A stretch of 42,132 nucleotides of DNA from Candidatus Gastranaerophilales bacterium. GTDB lineage: Bacteria > Cyanobacteriota > Vampirovibrionia > Gastranaerophilales > Gastranaerophilaceae. A model generated the notes under the pieces. It saw only the letters and a program-made list of their open reading frames with translations. It did not search any database and had not been told where the DNA came from. Shown here in pieces: positions 23,562 to 32,794 of this stretch. How positions within the stretch are numbered: the stretch's first letter is position 1; every line of letters begins with the position of its first letter. The stretch lies in contig CANQAL010000003.1 in assembly GCA_947589255.1 (NCBI GenBank), positions 1 to 42,132 on the forward strand, written 5' to 3'. Made by a program: the position numbers and the translations under genes.

Positions 23562-24453
23562 AATTTTCCATAATTAATGAAACAGCATCTTCAACAGAAT
23601 TTTTATATGGAATAACATCCTCAAGATATGCAAAAGAAAGAGCTTCTCTTACTTTTAACGAAGGATTAACAAGTATAAACTTTCCTCCGTTTTCGGCACA
23701 AAGTTTGTAAATATCTGCAAATATATACACATTATCCGAATCAAAAGCCGTAATTTCTTTCAAATCAAACAATACATGTTTAACACCAGTATATATTGAT
23801 GTATTTATATTTTTTATTAATTCATCAAAAACTTTTGTTTCATTAAATCTTTTTATAATATAAGATGCAATGTCATTATTAATAGTATACCTTGTAAATG
23901 CAGTATTTTTATCGGTTTGAAAAGAAGCACTTAAAAATTTTAAAAGCTTTGAATGCCAATTACCATCTTTTTGAATATAAAAATCAGCACCTAATTCATA
24001 ACTGCGTTCAATTAATGCCTCATCATCAGTACCTGAAATTATTACAATTTTAAAATTAAGATTATCTCTGTTTCTTTTTTCGACAGCCGCCTTTATTAAA
24101 TCAAAACCGTCTGTGCTATCAGGCATGAATAAATCAAATATTACACAGTCAAAATGAGATTTCTGCATCTCTTTTAATGCTTCATCCTTATGTCTTGCAA
24201 CATTTGGAGTAATACCTATTCTCTTTAATACCGTACTTAATTGGTATATAGATAATTCTAAATCATCAGCAATAAGTATTCTTTTATTTTCAAACGAATC
24301 TACTTTTACACCTTTTGAGAAAGAATATAGTTTTCGTTCAATTTCAATTAATGCTTCAGATATATCCTTCTCTGATATATTATCAAGGGAAATTTTGTTT
24401 GACATTGAAGCTAATTCAAATATTTTATTTACTTGTTCATTTGATATATTCAT
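23548..24453 (-). CDS. Response-regulator receiver fused to a STAS domain
   Basis: 301 residues. Residues 1-52 are helical and unassigned. The receiver covers about 57-178: Asp63/Asp64 (ILIADD), phosphoacceptor Asp107 (VIFDLFMPD), Ser140 (IISGTD) and Lys162 (YIQKD). A STAS domain follows at about 185-298, with the core VLFDLKEITAFDSDNVY in which Ser239 occupies the position phosphorylated in anti-sigma antagonists (usual D-S-S-G is D-S-D-N here). This suggests partner switching controlled by phosphorelay. No anti-sigma kinase or phosphatase is adjacent. No DNA-binding domain, so output is by protein contact. Confidence 0.85.
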   Translation of the reverse strand: MNISNEQVNKIFELASMSNKISLDNISEKDISEALIEIERKLYSFSKGVKVDSFENKRILIADDLELSIYQLSTVLKRIGITPNVARHKDEALKEMQKSHFDCVIFDLFMPDSTDGFDLIKAAVEKRNRDNLNFKIVIISGTDDEALIERSYELGADFYIQKDGNWHSKLLKFLSASFQTDKNTAFTRYTINNDIASYIIKRFNETKVFDELIKNINTSIYTGVKHVLFDLKEITAFDSDNVYIFADIYKLCAENGGKFILVNPSLKVREALSFAYLEDVIPYKNSVEDAVSLIMENSKHQ

Positions 24454-24607
24454 TGTTTATAAACTCTATGTAGATAATAACAAATGTTATTTAATTTTTC
24501 AATATAAAAACTCTGTAACAACTGGCAAAAAATATTTTTTAGTGTTTTAATAATAATATAAATAACTTGTATTAACAATATATTACCCTGGGGAATTAAA
24601 TTTAAGC

Positions 24608-25786
24608 ATGAAAAAGAACATTTTAATTAAATTTTTTACATTTAGTTTTATATTTTTATTCTCTGCACTATCCGGATTTGCAGAAGAAATTAATTATTTA
24701 AAACGAATTGTCGTACAACCTTTAAATAATAAAGAATATACTTTAAACTTTTTATTTGATAACCAATACAAAGGGAAAGCTTTCCTTCAGAAAAACGGTC
24801 CAAACGGATATTATATTTATCTGCCGGATGCAGCTTCCGCTTCAAAAAGAATAAATATAAATTACATAAACTCATCCGATAAAAGAAAAATTAAATTTTA
24901 TACTGAAATAAAACCCCTGATTAAAAATAATGTTCAAACAAAATATATTAAAATTAATGTTTTTATGAACGGTTACTACAATCTTAAATTATTATCAGGC
25001 TTGAGTTCGGATTATCATCCGTTTTTGACGGAATTAAAAAAATCCTTAGTAAATTTTTCAATAATATTATTTATAGGCATAATCTTTTTATTTATTTTAA
25101 CAAAACACATAAAAAAGATGCTTAATACTCCTGACATTAACAGTTATACTTCCTTCCCCGTCAATTTGGATACTGAATATAAAAAGAATTCAGATACTCC
25201 GGTAAAACCAATTGAAAGTAAGATACAAAGGGTAATAATTCCACGGAAGGATATTAAAAAATCCTTTTCTTCCCCTAATGAAAAAAAGTTTGACTGTTTT
25301 AATATTGACACCTTTTCAAAACCAAAAAACAGTTCTTATGAAATTAAAAGCAGTTTAAATGAAACATCAAATTTATTAAACGATAAATCAAATACGGTAA
25401 AATTAAAACATACCAATCCCATTACAAAAAAGACAAAAACAGAAGAATCCGAATTATCAATACCTATGGTTGATGAGGTTCTTGCTTCCGATAAAAATGT
25501 AAATGTTAAAAATGTTCCTAATCAACCTGAAATACTATCTGTTCTAAATTTTGCACCAAATAAAGGCTTTTACTTAATGTCTGATGACAACACTTTTAAA
25601 TTATTCGGGTTTATTCATAAACAAATCTTTTTACTCGAAACTTTTAAAGATTTATCTCAAATTAATCTACAGGCAAGATATTATGATAAAAGCGGAAAAA
25701 ATGAAATTTACATTGTAAAACTTGACAGTTATAAAGCAATGATTGAAGTTTCCGATTCTTCTATGAAAGAATTAGCTAAAGTTTAA
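24608..25786 (+). CDS. Single-pass membrane protein with periplasmic beta domain (AMIN-like)
   Basis: 392 residues: signal peptide (to about 25, ending SGFA-EE), a periplasmic beta-rich domain (about 28-125, YLKRIVVQPLNNKEYTLNF, loosely like AMIN domains that bind peptidoglycan), one membrane helix (about 148-166, FSIILFIGIIFLFILT), a 140-residue Ser/Lys/Asn-rich linker, and a small beta domain (about 310-392) in the cytoplasm. First gene of a tight operon: the solute-binding protein starts two bases after its stop. The AMIN comparison is weak. Confidence 0.75.
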   Translation: MKKNILIKFFTFSFIFLFSALSGFAEEINYLKRIVVQPLNNKEYTLNFLFDNQYKGKAFLQKNGPNGYYIYLPDAASASKRININYINSSDKRKIKFYTEIKPLIKNNVQTKYIKINVFMNGYYNLKLLSGLSSDYHPFLTELKKSLVNFSIILFIGIIFLFILTKHIKKMLNTPDINSYTSFPVNLDTEYKKNSDTPVKPIESKIQRVIIPRKDIKKSFSSPNEKKFDCFNIDTFSKPKNSSYEIKSSLNETSNLLNDKSNTVKLKHTNPITKKTKTEESELSIPMVDEVLASDKNVNVKNVPNQPEILSVLNFAPNKGFYLMSDDNTFKLFGFIHKQIFLLETFKDLSQINLQARYYDKSGKNEIYIVKLDSYKAMIEVSDSSMKELAKV

Positions 25787-25788
25787 CA

Positions 25789-27006
25789 ATGAAAAAATTT
25801 CTTGTAATTATACTGATTTTTACAGCTTTTGTTTGTATTTTGAATATAAAAAAATATAATACAAAAGATGAAATTCATTTTGCCTCTTGGGGCTCACAAA
25901 GTGAAACCAAAATTTTAAAAGAAATAATAACTGATTTTGAACATGAAACAAATATAAAAGTAGATTTTATTCATATTCCCCAAAATTATTTTCAAAAAAT
26001 ACATTTATTATTTGCTTCTAATTTAGAACCCGACGTGATTTTTATGAATAATCACTTTATAAAAATGTATATAAAAGCTAATCTTCTCGAAGATTTAACA
26101 CCTTATTTTAAAAACGAAAAAAAATTATTTTATAATGAAGCCGTTAAATGTTTTGAACAGGACAATAAACTATATGCAATCCCGAGAGATATTTCAAATA
26201 TAGTAGTATATATAAATAAGGACATATTCAAAAGATACGGCATTAATCCAAAAACCGAAATAAAAAATATTTCCGAACTAAAACAACTTGCACAAAAGCT
26301 AACTACAAAAAACTTTTACGGAATTAATACTGAAGAAGATCCTTTATTTTGGCTTAATTTCTTAGCATCGAACGGCGGCGGAGCACTATCTGATGATGCA
26401 AAGAATGTAATAATAAATCAATCAAAAAGTATAGAAGCATTAAATCTATATGCTGATTTTTCAAATAAATATCATATATCCCCGACAAAAGCAGAAATAG
26501 GAAGCATGACTACCGCTCAAATGTTTATAAATAAAAAACTTGCAATGTATATGGGCGGAAGATGGATGGTTCCTAAATTTCGAGAACTTATTGACTTTGA
26601 CTGGGATATAATAGCATTCCCATCAAACGAATTAAATAAAACATATATAGATTCTTCAGGCTGGGCATTAGCCAAAAATTCAAAAAATAAAGAAAACGCA
26701 ATAAAATTTATACGGTATATATCATCTCAAAAATCAATAGAAAAGCTTGCTCAAAGCGGATTAATTATTCCCGCAAATAAATTAAGTGCCGAAAAATATA
26801 TTTCTAATGAGAAAAATCAAAAACCCTTCAACGGGAAAATATTTTTATCCTCCGTAAAAAACTCCAAACCGACACCTGTTAATGAAAATTATGAAGAAAT
26901 TAATGCTATACTAAAAGAAAAGTCACAAAGTATATTAAACGGATCAATGACTACGGAAACGGCTTTTGATGAAAAAACAATAAAAAAGATTAAGAGTTTA
27001 TTATAA
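25789..27006 (+). CDS. Extracellular solute-binding protein family 1 (sugar-type), membrane-anchored
   Basis: 405 residues with the fold and motifs of carbohydrate ABC-transporter binding proteins: IHFASWGSQSETKILKEI, PDVIFMNNHFIKMY, LYAIPRDISNIVVYINKDIF, MYMGGRWMVPKFRE, and DSSGWALAKNSKNKENAIKF. The N-terminal hydrophobic helix (about 3-19) has no lipobox and no obvious signal-peptidase site, so it may stay as a membrane anchor. No ABC permease or ATPase follows; the next gene is a purine-type permease that starts directly after the stop. Ligand unknown. Middle gene of a three-gene operon. Confidence 0.88.
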   Translation: MKKFLVIILIFTAFVCILNIKKYNTKDEIHFASWGSQSETKILKEIITDFEHETNIKVDFIHIPQNYFQKIHLLFASNLEPDVIFMNNHFIKMYIKANLLEDLTPYFKNEKKLFYNEAVKCFEQDNKLYAIPRDISNIVVYINKDIFKRYGINPKTEIKNISELKQLAQKLTTKNFYGINTEEDPLFWLNFLASNGGGALSDDAKNVIINQSKSIEALNLYADFSNKYHISPTKAEIGSMTTAQMFINKKLAMYMGGRWMVPKFRELIDFDWDIIAFPSNELNKTYIDSSGWALAKNSKNKENAIKFIRYISSQKSIEKLAQSGLIIPANKLSAEKYISNEKNQKPFNGKIFLSSVKNSKPTPVNENYEEINAILKEKSQSILNGSMTTETAFDEKTIKKIKSLL

Positions 27007-28293
27007 ATGGAATTTATAGAGAAAATTTTTAAATTAAAAGAGAATAACACTAATATAAAAACAGAATTAACTGCAGGACTTACAACATTTTTTACAATGT
27101 CATATTTATTTGTTTTAAGCCCTAAAATACTAGAAACAACAGGATTAAATTTTGAAACAACTTTAACGGTTACTGCTTTATTAGTTTTTATAGGAAGTTT
27201 ATTTATGGGGCTGTTTGCAAATAAACCTTATGCGGTTGCTCCATTTTTAGGCGAAACAGCTTTCCTTGCATATGTAATTGCACCTAAATACTCTATTAAT
27301 GTTTGTTTTACGGCAATTTTAATATGCGGTTTATTGCTCTTATTTATGACTTTTTTCAATATCAGAACATATATCATTAATCAAATTCCCGAAACAATTA
27401 AAATATCATTCTGTACAGGACTTGGATTATTCTTCATATTTATAGCACTTAAAGATATGGGAATAGTAAGATTTACGACAAATTCCACTCCGCTGGAAAT
27501 CGGAGATTTTACCTCTCTACCTGTAATACTCGGCATTTTAAGCTTTATGCTTCTGATAAAACTGGTAAACAAGGGTTTAAAATCCGCAATTTTAATAACC
27601 GTTGTTATAACAACAATATCTGCAATTTTAATAGGGGAAGCTAATTTACCTTTAAAAATATTTTCCCTGCCTTATGATATAACATCTTCTCTGTTTAAAT
27701 TAGATTTTTCAATGCTTTTGAATAAAAATTTTCTGCCGATATTATTTGTTATTTTCTTAATGGTTAATATAGATACCTCCGGAGCTTTAATTTCATTAAA
27801 CTATAAAAGTCAAAATCAAAATAACGATTTAAAAAAACCTATGATTGTTGATTCTTTAGCCGTAATTCTGGCGCCTCTTATGGGTACAACTACCCCGGGT
27901 GCTTATATTGATTCTATGACAGGAATAAGTGCAGGCGGCAGAACCGGTTTAACAGCAGTAACAGTAGGAATTTTATTTCTGTCGGGTATTTTCTTTGCTC
28001 CTTTAATATCTGTTATTCCGCCATGTGCGTATGCTCCTGCTCTGTTATATGTCGGAATTTTATTGACAACCGTTATAACAAAGCTGGATTTTAAAGATAT
28101 TACGGAATATGCTCCTGCTATTTTCATTATATGCACTATGATTTTTACCTATAACATAGGCTCAGGCATTATTATGGGATTTGCAATTTATCCGTTTATT
28201 AAACTCGTTTGTAAACAAAAAAATAAGACAAACCTAACATTATGGATTTTGTCCGTCTTATCTATATTATATTTTATTATATTTTATAAGTGA
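27007..28293 (+). CDS. AzgA/PbuG-type purine permease (NCS2 relative)
   Basis: 428 residues, about 12-13 membrane helices. It matches the hypoxanthine/guanine/adenine permease family: TELTAGLTTFFTMSYLFVLSP at the start, NKPYAVAPFLGETAFLAY (family GMGxNAxFAY), VNIDTSGALISL, and ADALA-like VDSLAVILAPLMGTTTPGAYIDS followed by TGISAGGRTGLTA. The GET in place of the usual GxNA loop may alter specificity. The ATG follows the preceding stop with no gap (TAAATG), implying translational coupling. Inner membrane, proton symport by family analogy. Confidence 0.9.
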   Translation: MEFIEKIFKLKENNTNIKTELTAGLTTFFTMSYLFVLSPKILETTGLNFETTLTVTALLVFIGSLFMGLFANKPYAVAPFLGETAFLAYVIAPKYSINVCFTAILICGLLLLFMTFFNIRTYIINQIPETIKISFCTGLGLFFIFIALKDMGIVRFTTNSTPLEIGDFTSLPVILGILSFMLLIKLVNKGLKSAILITVVITTISAILIGEANLPLKIFSLPYDITSSLFKLDFSMLLNKNFLPILFVIFLMVNIDTSGALISLNYKSQNQNNDLKKPMIVDSLAVILAPLMGTTTPGAYIDSMTGISAGGRTGLTAVTVGILFLSGIFFAPLISVIPPCAYAPALLYVGILLTTVITKLDFKDITEYAPAIFIICTMIFTYNIGSGIIMGFAIYPFIKLVCKQKNKTNLTLWILSVLSILYFIIFYK

Positions 28294-28302
28294 TTAAATA
28301 TT

Positions 28303-28328
28303 TAATAATACAAATGTATTAAATTTTT
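28303..28328 (+). terminator. Weak terminator after the purine permease
   Basis: A 6-bp AT stem (AATAC-side with GTATT) plus flanking pairs is followed by TTTTTTC. It sits 10-35 bases after the stop. AT-rich, so tentative. Confidence 0.35.
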
Positions 28329-28405
28329 TCTTTCTTGTTATAAATTTAATTAATGATTTCATATTTATACCTCTTATATATATAAAGTATATACATATAA
28401 AATAA

Positions 28406-28451
28406 TTGACATTTATATTAAGAAATATTAATAAAAAATAAATGTTATAAT
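28406..28451 (+). promoter_or_regulatory. Promoter region of the secreted-protein/GT-C pair
   Basis: An exact TATAAT at 28446-28451 lies 28 bases before the ATG at 28480 with GAAGGAG between. An exact TTGACA at 28406 is too far (34 bases) to pair with it and has only TAATAA at the right distance. Two overlapping promoters are possible. The rest of the 186-base gap is AT-rich with nothing else seen. Confidence 0.4.
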
Positions 28452-28479
28452 AAAGTAAAAACATGAAGGAGAAATAAGT

Positions 28480-29094
28480 ATGAAAAAAATATTATTAACA
28501 ATAATGGCATTATTATTAATTATTCCTCAAGCAGTAATGGCTGAAGTAATTCCGCATAAGATTTATGCGGCAACGGAGAAGGCTATAGACGGAAGTAAAT
28601 TAACTAAGAATAGTGAATTAACATTTAAGGCAATAGATAATTATAAATTGTCAGATAAAATAATAATTGAAAAAAATTCCGATATAACAGTTAATGTAAC
28701 AGATTATATAGAGCCAAAAAGAGGGAAAAGAGACGGCTATCTTAAAATTAAACTTATTTCATACACTATACCTTCAATAAACAAAACTCAAGATGTTTTT
28801 AATAACTACGAAGGTCGTTTAAGAGTTTCAAATAAAAAAGATTTTAAAGAAATAGCAGAAAGTACAGGAGTATCAGTAGCCGGACATTTCTTAAAAATTC
28901 CGGGCTTTTCACAGGCCGTAGCAGTATCAAAAGGGTTAATTAAACCAAATACAGACCAAAACAGATTGCAGTCTGCAGGTAAAAATTTATATGAAAGCAC
29001 CCCTCTAACATACATAGAGAAAGGCAAAGATTTCAATATAGAAGCTGATACCATAGTTGTAATAAGCATAAAAGATTACAGCACAAATGAATAA
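28480..29094 (+). CDS. Exported hypothetical protein
   Basis: 204 residues with a Sec signal (MKKILLTIMALLLIIPQAVMA, cleaved after residue 21). The mature part is basic and beta-rich, with KLTKNSELTFKAIDNYKLSD and DGYLKIKLISYTIPS suggesting a small barrel or sandwich. A helical insert (about 122-165) follows, and it ends DTIVVISIKDYSTNE. No Cys in the mature part. Its last 8 bases overlap the next start, so the two proteins are coupled and may work together at the envelope. Family not recognised. Confidence 0.8.
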   Translation: MKKILLTIMALLLIIPQAVMAEVIPHKIYAATEKAIDGSKLTKNSELTFKAIDNYKLSDKIIIEKNSDITVNVTDYIEPKRGKRDGYLKIKLISYTIPSINKTQDVFNNYEGRLRVSNKKDFKEIAESTGVSVAGHFLKIPGFSQAVAVSKGLIKPNTDQNRLQSAGKNLYESTPLTYIEKGKDFNIEADTIVVISIKDYSTNE

Positions 29095-30577
29095 ATCTCT
29101 ATTTTTAATAACATTATTTATATTTTGTTTAGGATTATTTTGTATAAATTGTAGTCCCGACAATGACATATGGGCAAGACTCATTGCAGGCAGATACATT
29201 TTTGAAAACCATAGTGTTCCTTTAAATGATTTCTTATCTTACACTCCTACACATATTTGGTATGACCATGAATGGGGTGCCAGTTTAATATTTTATACAA
29301 TATATAAATATTTAGGAATATCGGGGCTTGTTTTAACAAAGGGTTTTTTAGTATTTATTACAATGTTTCTATGCTTTAAAACCATTGAATTAAGACAGCC
29401 TAAAACAACAGACGGCTATAATATTTTATATTATGTAATTATGATTATTGCAATGCTTACAAGCCTTGGTACTACTGTAAGATGTTTGTTATTTACCTGT
29501 ATATTTTTCTCACTGTTTTTATATATTCTGGAGCGGGCAAGACTTGATAAAAATAAAAGTTTATTTTTTCTGCCTGTTATTATGCTGTTCTGGTGTAATA
29601 TACACGGAGGTTGTATCAGCGGTTTGGGATTAATTATACTGTATTGCGCAGGAGAGTTATTAAATAAAAAAAGTATTAAGAAATATATTTATTCATTTAT
29701 AGGATGTCTACCTGTATTATTTATTAACCCTTACGGCCCGGAATACGTAAAATTTATATTTAATGCGGCATTAATGAAGCGGTCATATATAGCTGAATGG
29801 CAAAGTCCTTTTATATTATATTATAAGAACTCATATATATTTTATAAATTGTATCTGGTTATAATGCCAATAATAGGTATTATTAATATTTTAAAAAATA
29901 AGATGTCCTATAAAGATCTGGATAAAACTAAAATTATAGTTATAATGGCAACAATATATTTATCTGTTTCAAGTATAAGAAATATCCCGTTTTTTATAAT
30001 AAGTGCAGGAGTATTTCTATATAATGATTTTTACTCGTTATGCAGCATTATAAAAAACAAGACTTTTAATTTATTTAAAAATACAGTCATATATTTTTTA
30101 CTTTTAATAATAACTCTTCCTCCTTTAATCGCCAAAAAGGAGATAAGAATAACCGAAACAAAATACCCACGATATGCGGTTGAATTTATAAAAATTAATA
30201 ATCTAAACGGGAACTTGTTTATAAATTTTGATTGGGGCAGTTATGCGGCATATAAATTATATCCGAATAATAAAATTGTTATGGACGGAAGATATGAAGA
30301 AGTATATTATCCCGAATTATTAAACGATTTAAAGAACTTTCATCTTGTAAAAAAAGACTGGTATAAGATTATAAGAGAATATCCCACAGATGTAATGATT
30401 TTGGAAAAAATTTATCCTGTTTTTGAAAAAATTAAAAATCACCCCGATTGGGAATTAGTATTTGAAAATAACTTATCGGGAGTATTCGTTCCGAAAAGCA
30501 AACTGAAAGATAAATATATTTATCCTTCAGCTTTAGATAAGTACTATAATGATAATTTATTTAAAACTAACTTTTAA
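29087..30577 (+). CDS. Polytopic membrane protein, GT-C-like glycosyltransferase fold
   Basis: 496 residues with roughly 9-10 membrane helices and a soluble C-terminal domain of about 115 residues. After the first helix, SPDNDIWARLIAGRYI, VPLNDFLSYTP and WYDHEWGASLIFYTIY follow a pattern I know from membrane proteins with D-x-D-x-W near the first loop (PMT/GT-C-like). The C-terminal segment (NLFINFDWGSYAAYKLYPNN, KIVMDGRYEEVYY) is also typical. GT-C enzymes use lipid-linked sugars at the membrane; donor and acceptor cannot be read here. Coupled to the exported protein upstream by an 8-base overlap. Its 3' end meets the convergent gene with two bases between. Confidence 0.75.
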   Translation: MNKSLFLITLFIFCLGLFCINCSPDNDIWARLIAGRYIFENHSVPLNDFLSYTPTHIWYDHEWGASLIFYTIYKYLGISGLVLTKGFLVFITMFLCFKTIELRQPKTTDGYNILYYVIMIIAMLTSLGTTVRCLLFTCIFFSLFLYILERARLDKNKSLFFLPVIMLFWCNIHGGCISGLGLIILYCAGELLNKKSIKKYIYSFIGCLPVLFINPYGPEYVKFIFNAALMKRSYIAEWQSPFILYYKNSYIFYKLYLVIMPIIGIINILKNKMSYKDLDKTKIIVIMATIYLSVSSIRNIPFFIISAGVFLYNDFYSLCSIIKNKTFNLFKNTVIYFLLLIITLPPLIAKKEIRITETKYPRYAVEFIKINNLNGNLFINFDWGSYAAYKLYPNNKIVMDGRYEEVYYPELLNDLKNFHLVKKDWYKIIREYPTDVMILEKIYPVFEKIKNHPDWELVFENNLSGVFVPKSKLKDKYIYPSALDKYYNDNLFKTNF

Positions 30578-30579
30578 AG

Positions 30580-32706
30580 TTATACTTTCTGTGAAAATAT
30601 TTTAAATAAAGTACCTAAATATTTTTCTTGATCACTTTTTGATAAATCCCTAAATTCATCCATTATAGAAGAAGTATCAGAACTTGATAACAAGTAAGCA
30701 GCTTCATTATATGGCAGACGATTACTATTTACTTCATTCAAGATACCACATAAATCTGAATTGCTATAATAACTTGTTAATTCTTTAGCTCGGTCATCCG
30801 AAATATTATATTCAGGTGATTCAGAGTAGATATTAACCGAATCTAATAAATTTTTAAGCAATTTTGTTTCATTTGAATATGAATAATGCTGTTGAATAAA
30901 TTCTGCAAGATTTTTAATATCAAATGCAGGTAAAGAAGCAAGTTTACTAATATCTTCTGCATTCCCTTTTAAACAAGCAAACAGTTCGGTAATATTTTCT
31001 ATTACATCTTGACAGTTATTTCTATAATTTATATCTTTATTGGGCCATTCTTCAAGAACTCCTGTTGTATTAATACCTAATTCATCCAATCTGTTTGTAA
31101 AATTAACTATATCATCCACTGTATACTCACCTGTATTACATATAATGGCATCTGTCATTTCTTTTACGGAATTATAAAAGAAATTACCATCAGGATTATT
31201 TCTTATAATAGTGGATAATGAATTAGAAGTTTTAACACCCTCAGAGTCATCTTTCATTACAATAGCTAATAATTTAGTTTTCTCTTCTATAGATAAATCC
31301 TTGGATTTTAACACCGGTTCAATAAATAAATTAATATTTAAATCACTGTTTTTATATTTTTCATTATATTCCTCCAAAAATTTATTTGCGAGATATGTAT
31401 CAAGTTCTTCACCAATAAATTTATTTTTTGCAGGTTCTGTATCCTTTTCTTCTTCAGCCTCTTCAGCTTCTTGAGTATCTCCAACTTCATTTTCATTTTC
31501 GGTTTCGCTTACATTAGCCGGTTCATCCGCAACAGCTTGCGGAGAAACAGGTGCATCCTGAGAATATGATCTTGTTGTTTTTTTAAACCAAGAAGGTTCT
31601 TTTGAATAATCTGCATCTATATCTTTACTCATAGTACCTTTGGTGTTTTCAAACAAATTATTATCAGCCATATCATCATAATACTTATTCATGTCTTTTA
31701 TTACAGAGGCATTTACATTGTTAAATACCGCATCCAGGAACGTTTCTTCGGTACCTAATTGACCTCTTGTAGCTCCGTATACTTCAATGCTTAATAAGAA
31801 GGCTGCATCTTGATCTCCCGCATTAGCAGCACTAACTAACCGTTTCGCAAATTTTTCTTCGGCATTTTTTTCATCATCACCCGAAAGTTCTTTTGCAAGT
31901 AAAGTTATCAATGATTTTTTACCGCTCATTGTATTTTCTTTTTCCGCAAATAATCCGTAAGTATGTTCAAAATATAGAGCCATGTCTACAAATTCTTCAT
32001 CAGTTAAATCAGAGGCATTTAAAATATCATCAATCTTTTTTTCATCAGTTCCGTCATTATCAATTTTATCGTTATTATTATTATCCATTGCAAGCCATAA
32101 GTCACGAGCAGTAGTTTTAAGTTCTTCAGAAACTCCTTCAGGATTATTTGCAGCGGAAAAAGAATTTACAGGAATATCAATTTCTTTCTCACCTTCGTTT
32201 CCGCCGGCACCTTCTGGCTCGTTTTTAGCTCCTTCAGTTTCGTTATTTTCGGTTGTACCTGAAGCGGCATCATTAGCACCTGCCGTGTCATTATTCTCAT
32301 TTGCGGCGGAAGTTCCAGCATTTGCATTTGTTTCAGAAGAAGAATAATCTTTTACGACCTGCCACATTTTAAAATCAGTTATTTCTCCGTCTGTATCAGC
32401 AAAAACTGCTAATTCATCACGAGATAAATAATTGTCACCATCCGTATCTAATATTTTATATAAAAGGTCAACTTGATTTGACTTAACATCATCCAATGAA
32501 TTATCACAAGCGGACGCGAACAAAGACGTAAAGCCATCTTTATCCATATTAGTATTTTCATCTACCATAAATATAGATGTTATTGCTTTTCCTCTATTAT
32601 ATAATTCACCGGCAATATCACTCAATTCATTTTTTACGGTTTCTGCCGTATAGTTAGAATTATTACTGAGAAAATTATTCACCGAATTTGAAAAATTTGA
32701 ACTCAT
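30580..32706 (-). CDS. Large acidic protein with EF-hand, annexin-like segment and a C-terminal half shared with its neighbour
   Basis: 708 residues, no Sec signal, starts MSSNFSNSVNNF. A canonical EF-hand loop lies at 87-98 (DTDGDNYLSRDE), with looser Asp/Asn loops near 49 and 208. Residues 125-180 are Asn/Ala/Glu low complexity. About 296-352 (GATRGQLGTEETFLDAVF and IKDMNKYYDDM) resemble an annexin repeat (G-L-G-T-D-E followed by Y-x-x-x-Y). Residues about 430-708 are helical and align with the C-terminal part of the next gene (both have IS/D-x-R-x-x-E-L-T then a Y/N rich turn, and a final Q-x-x-x-x helix). Calcium binding is likely for the EF-hand; cellular place unknown. The SD is AAGGAGT. 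Confidence 0.7.
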   Translation of the reverse strand: MSSNFSNSVNNFLSNNSNYTAETVKNELSDIAGELYNRGKAITSIFMVDENTNMDKDGFTSLFASACDNSLDDVKSNQVDLLYKILDTDGDNYLSRDELAVFADTDGEITDFKMWQVVKDYSSSETNANAGTSAANENNDTAGANDAASGTTENNETEGAKNEPEGAGGNEGEKEIDIPVNSFSAANNPEGVSEELKTTARDLWLAMDNNNNDKIDNDGTDEKKIDDILNASDLTDEEFVDMALYFEHTYGLFAEKENTMSGKKSLITLLAKELSGDDEKNAEEKFAKRLVSAANAGDQDAAFLLSIEVYGATRGQLGTEETFLDAVFNNVNASVIKDMNKYYDDMADNNLFENTKGTMSKDIDADYSKEPSWFKKTTRSYSQDAPVSPQAVADEPANVSETENENEVGDTQEAEEAEEEKDTEPAKNKFIGEELDTYLANKFLEEYNEKYKNSDLNINLFIEPVLKSKDLSIEEKTKLLAIVMKDDSEGVKTSNSLSTIIRNNPDGNFFYNSVKEMTDAIICNTGEYTVDDIVNFTNRLDELGINTTGVLEEWPNKDINYRNNCQDVIENITELFACLKGNAEDISKLASLPAFDIKNLAEFIQQHYSYSNETKLLKNLLDSVNIYSESPEYNISDDRAKELTSYYSNSDLCGILNEVNSNRLPYNEAAYLLSSSDTSSIMDEFRDLSKSDQEKYLGTLFKIFSQKV

Positions 32707-32794
32707 AAGACACTCCTTTATTATATTTTTTACTATATTTGTAATATCGGCATTTATTGATTATAACTTTAATTTTTAACCTCATTTTTTTGTT

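Noticed and set aside
28406-28434. TTGACA with TAATAA as the sole promoter of the secreted-protein gene
   Set aside because: The -10 is poor, and an exact TATAAT lies closer to the start; the main start point is more likely there, though both may be used.
31982-32347. 121-codon plus-strand ORF rich in Ser
   Set aside because: It is antisense to the low-complexity part of the 708-aa protein; Ser runs come from the opposite strand's Glu/Asn/Thr codons, and no SD precedes it.
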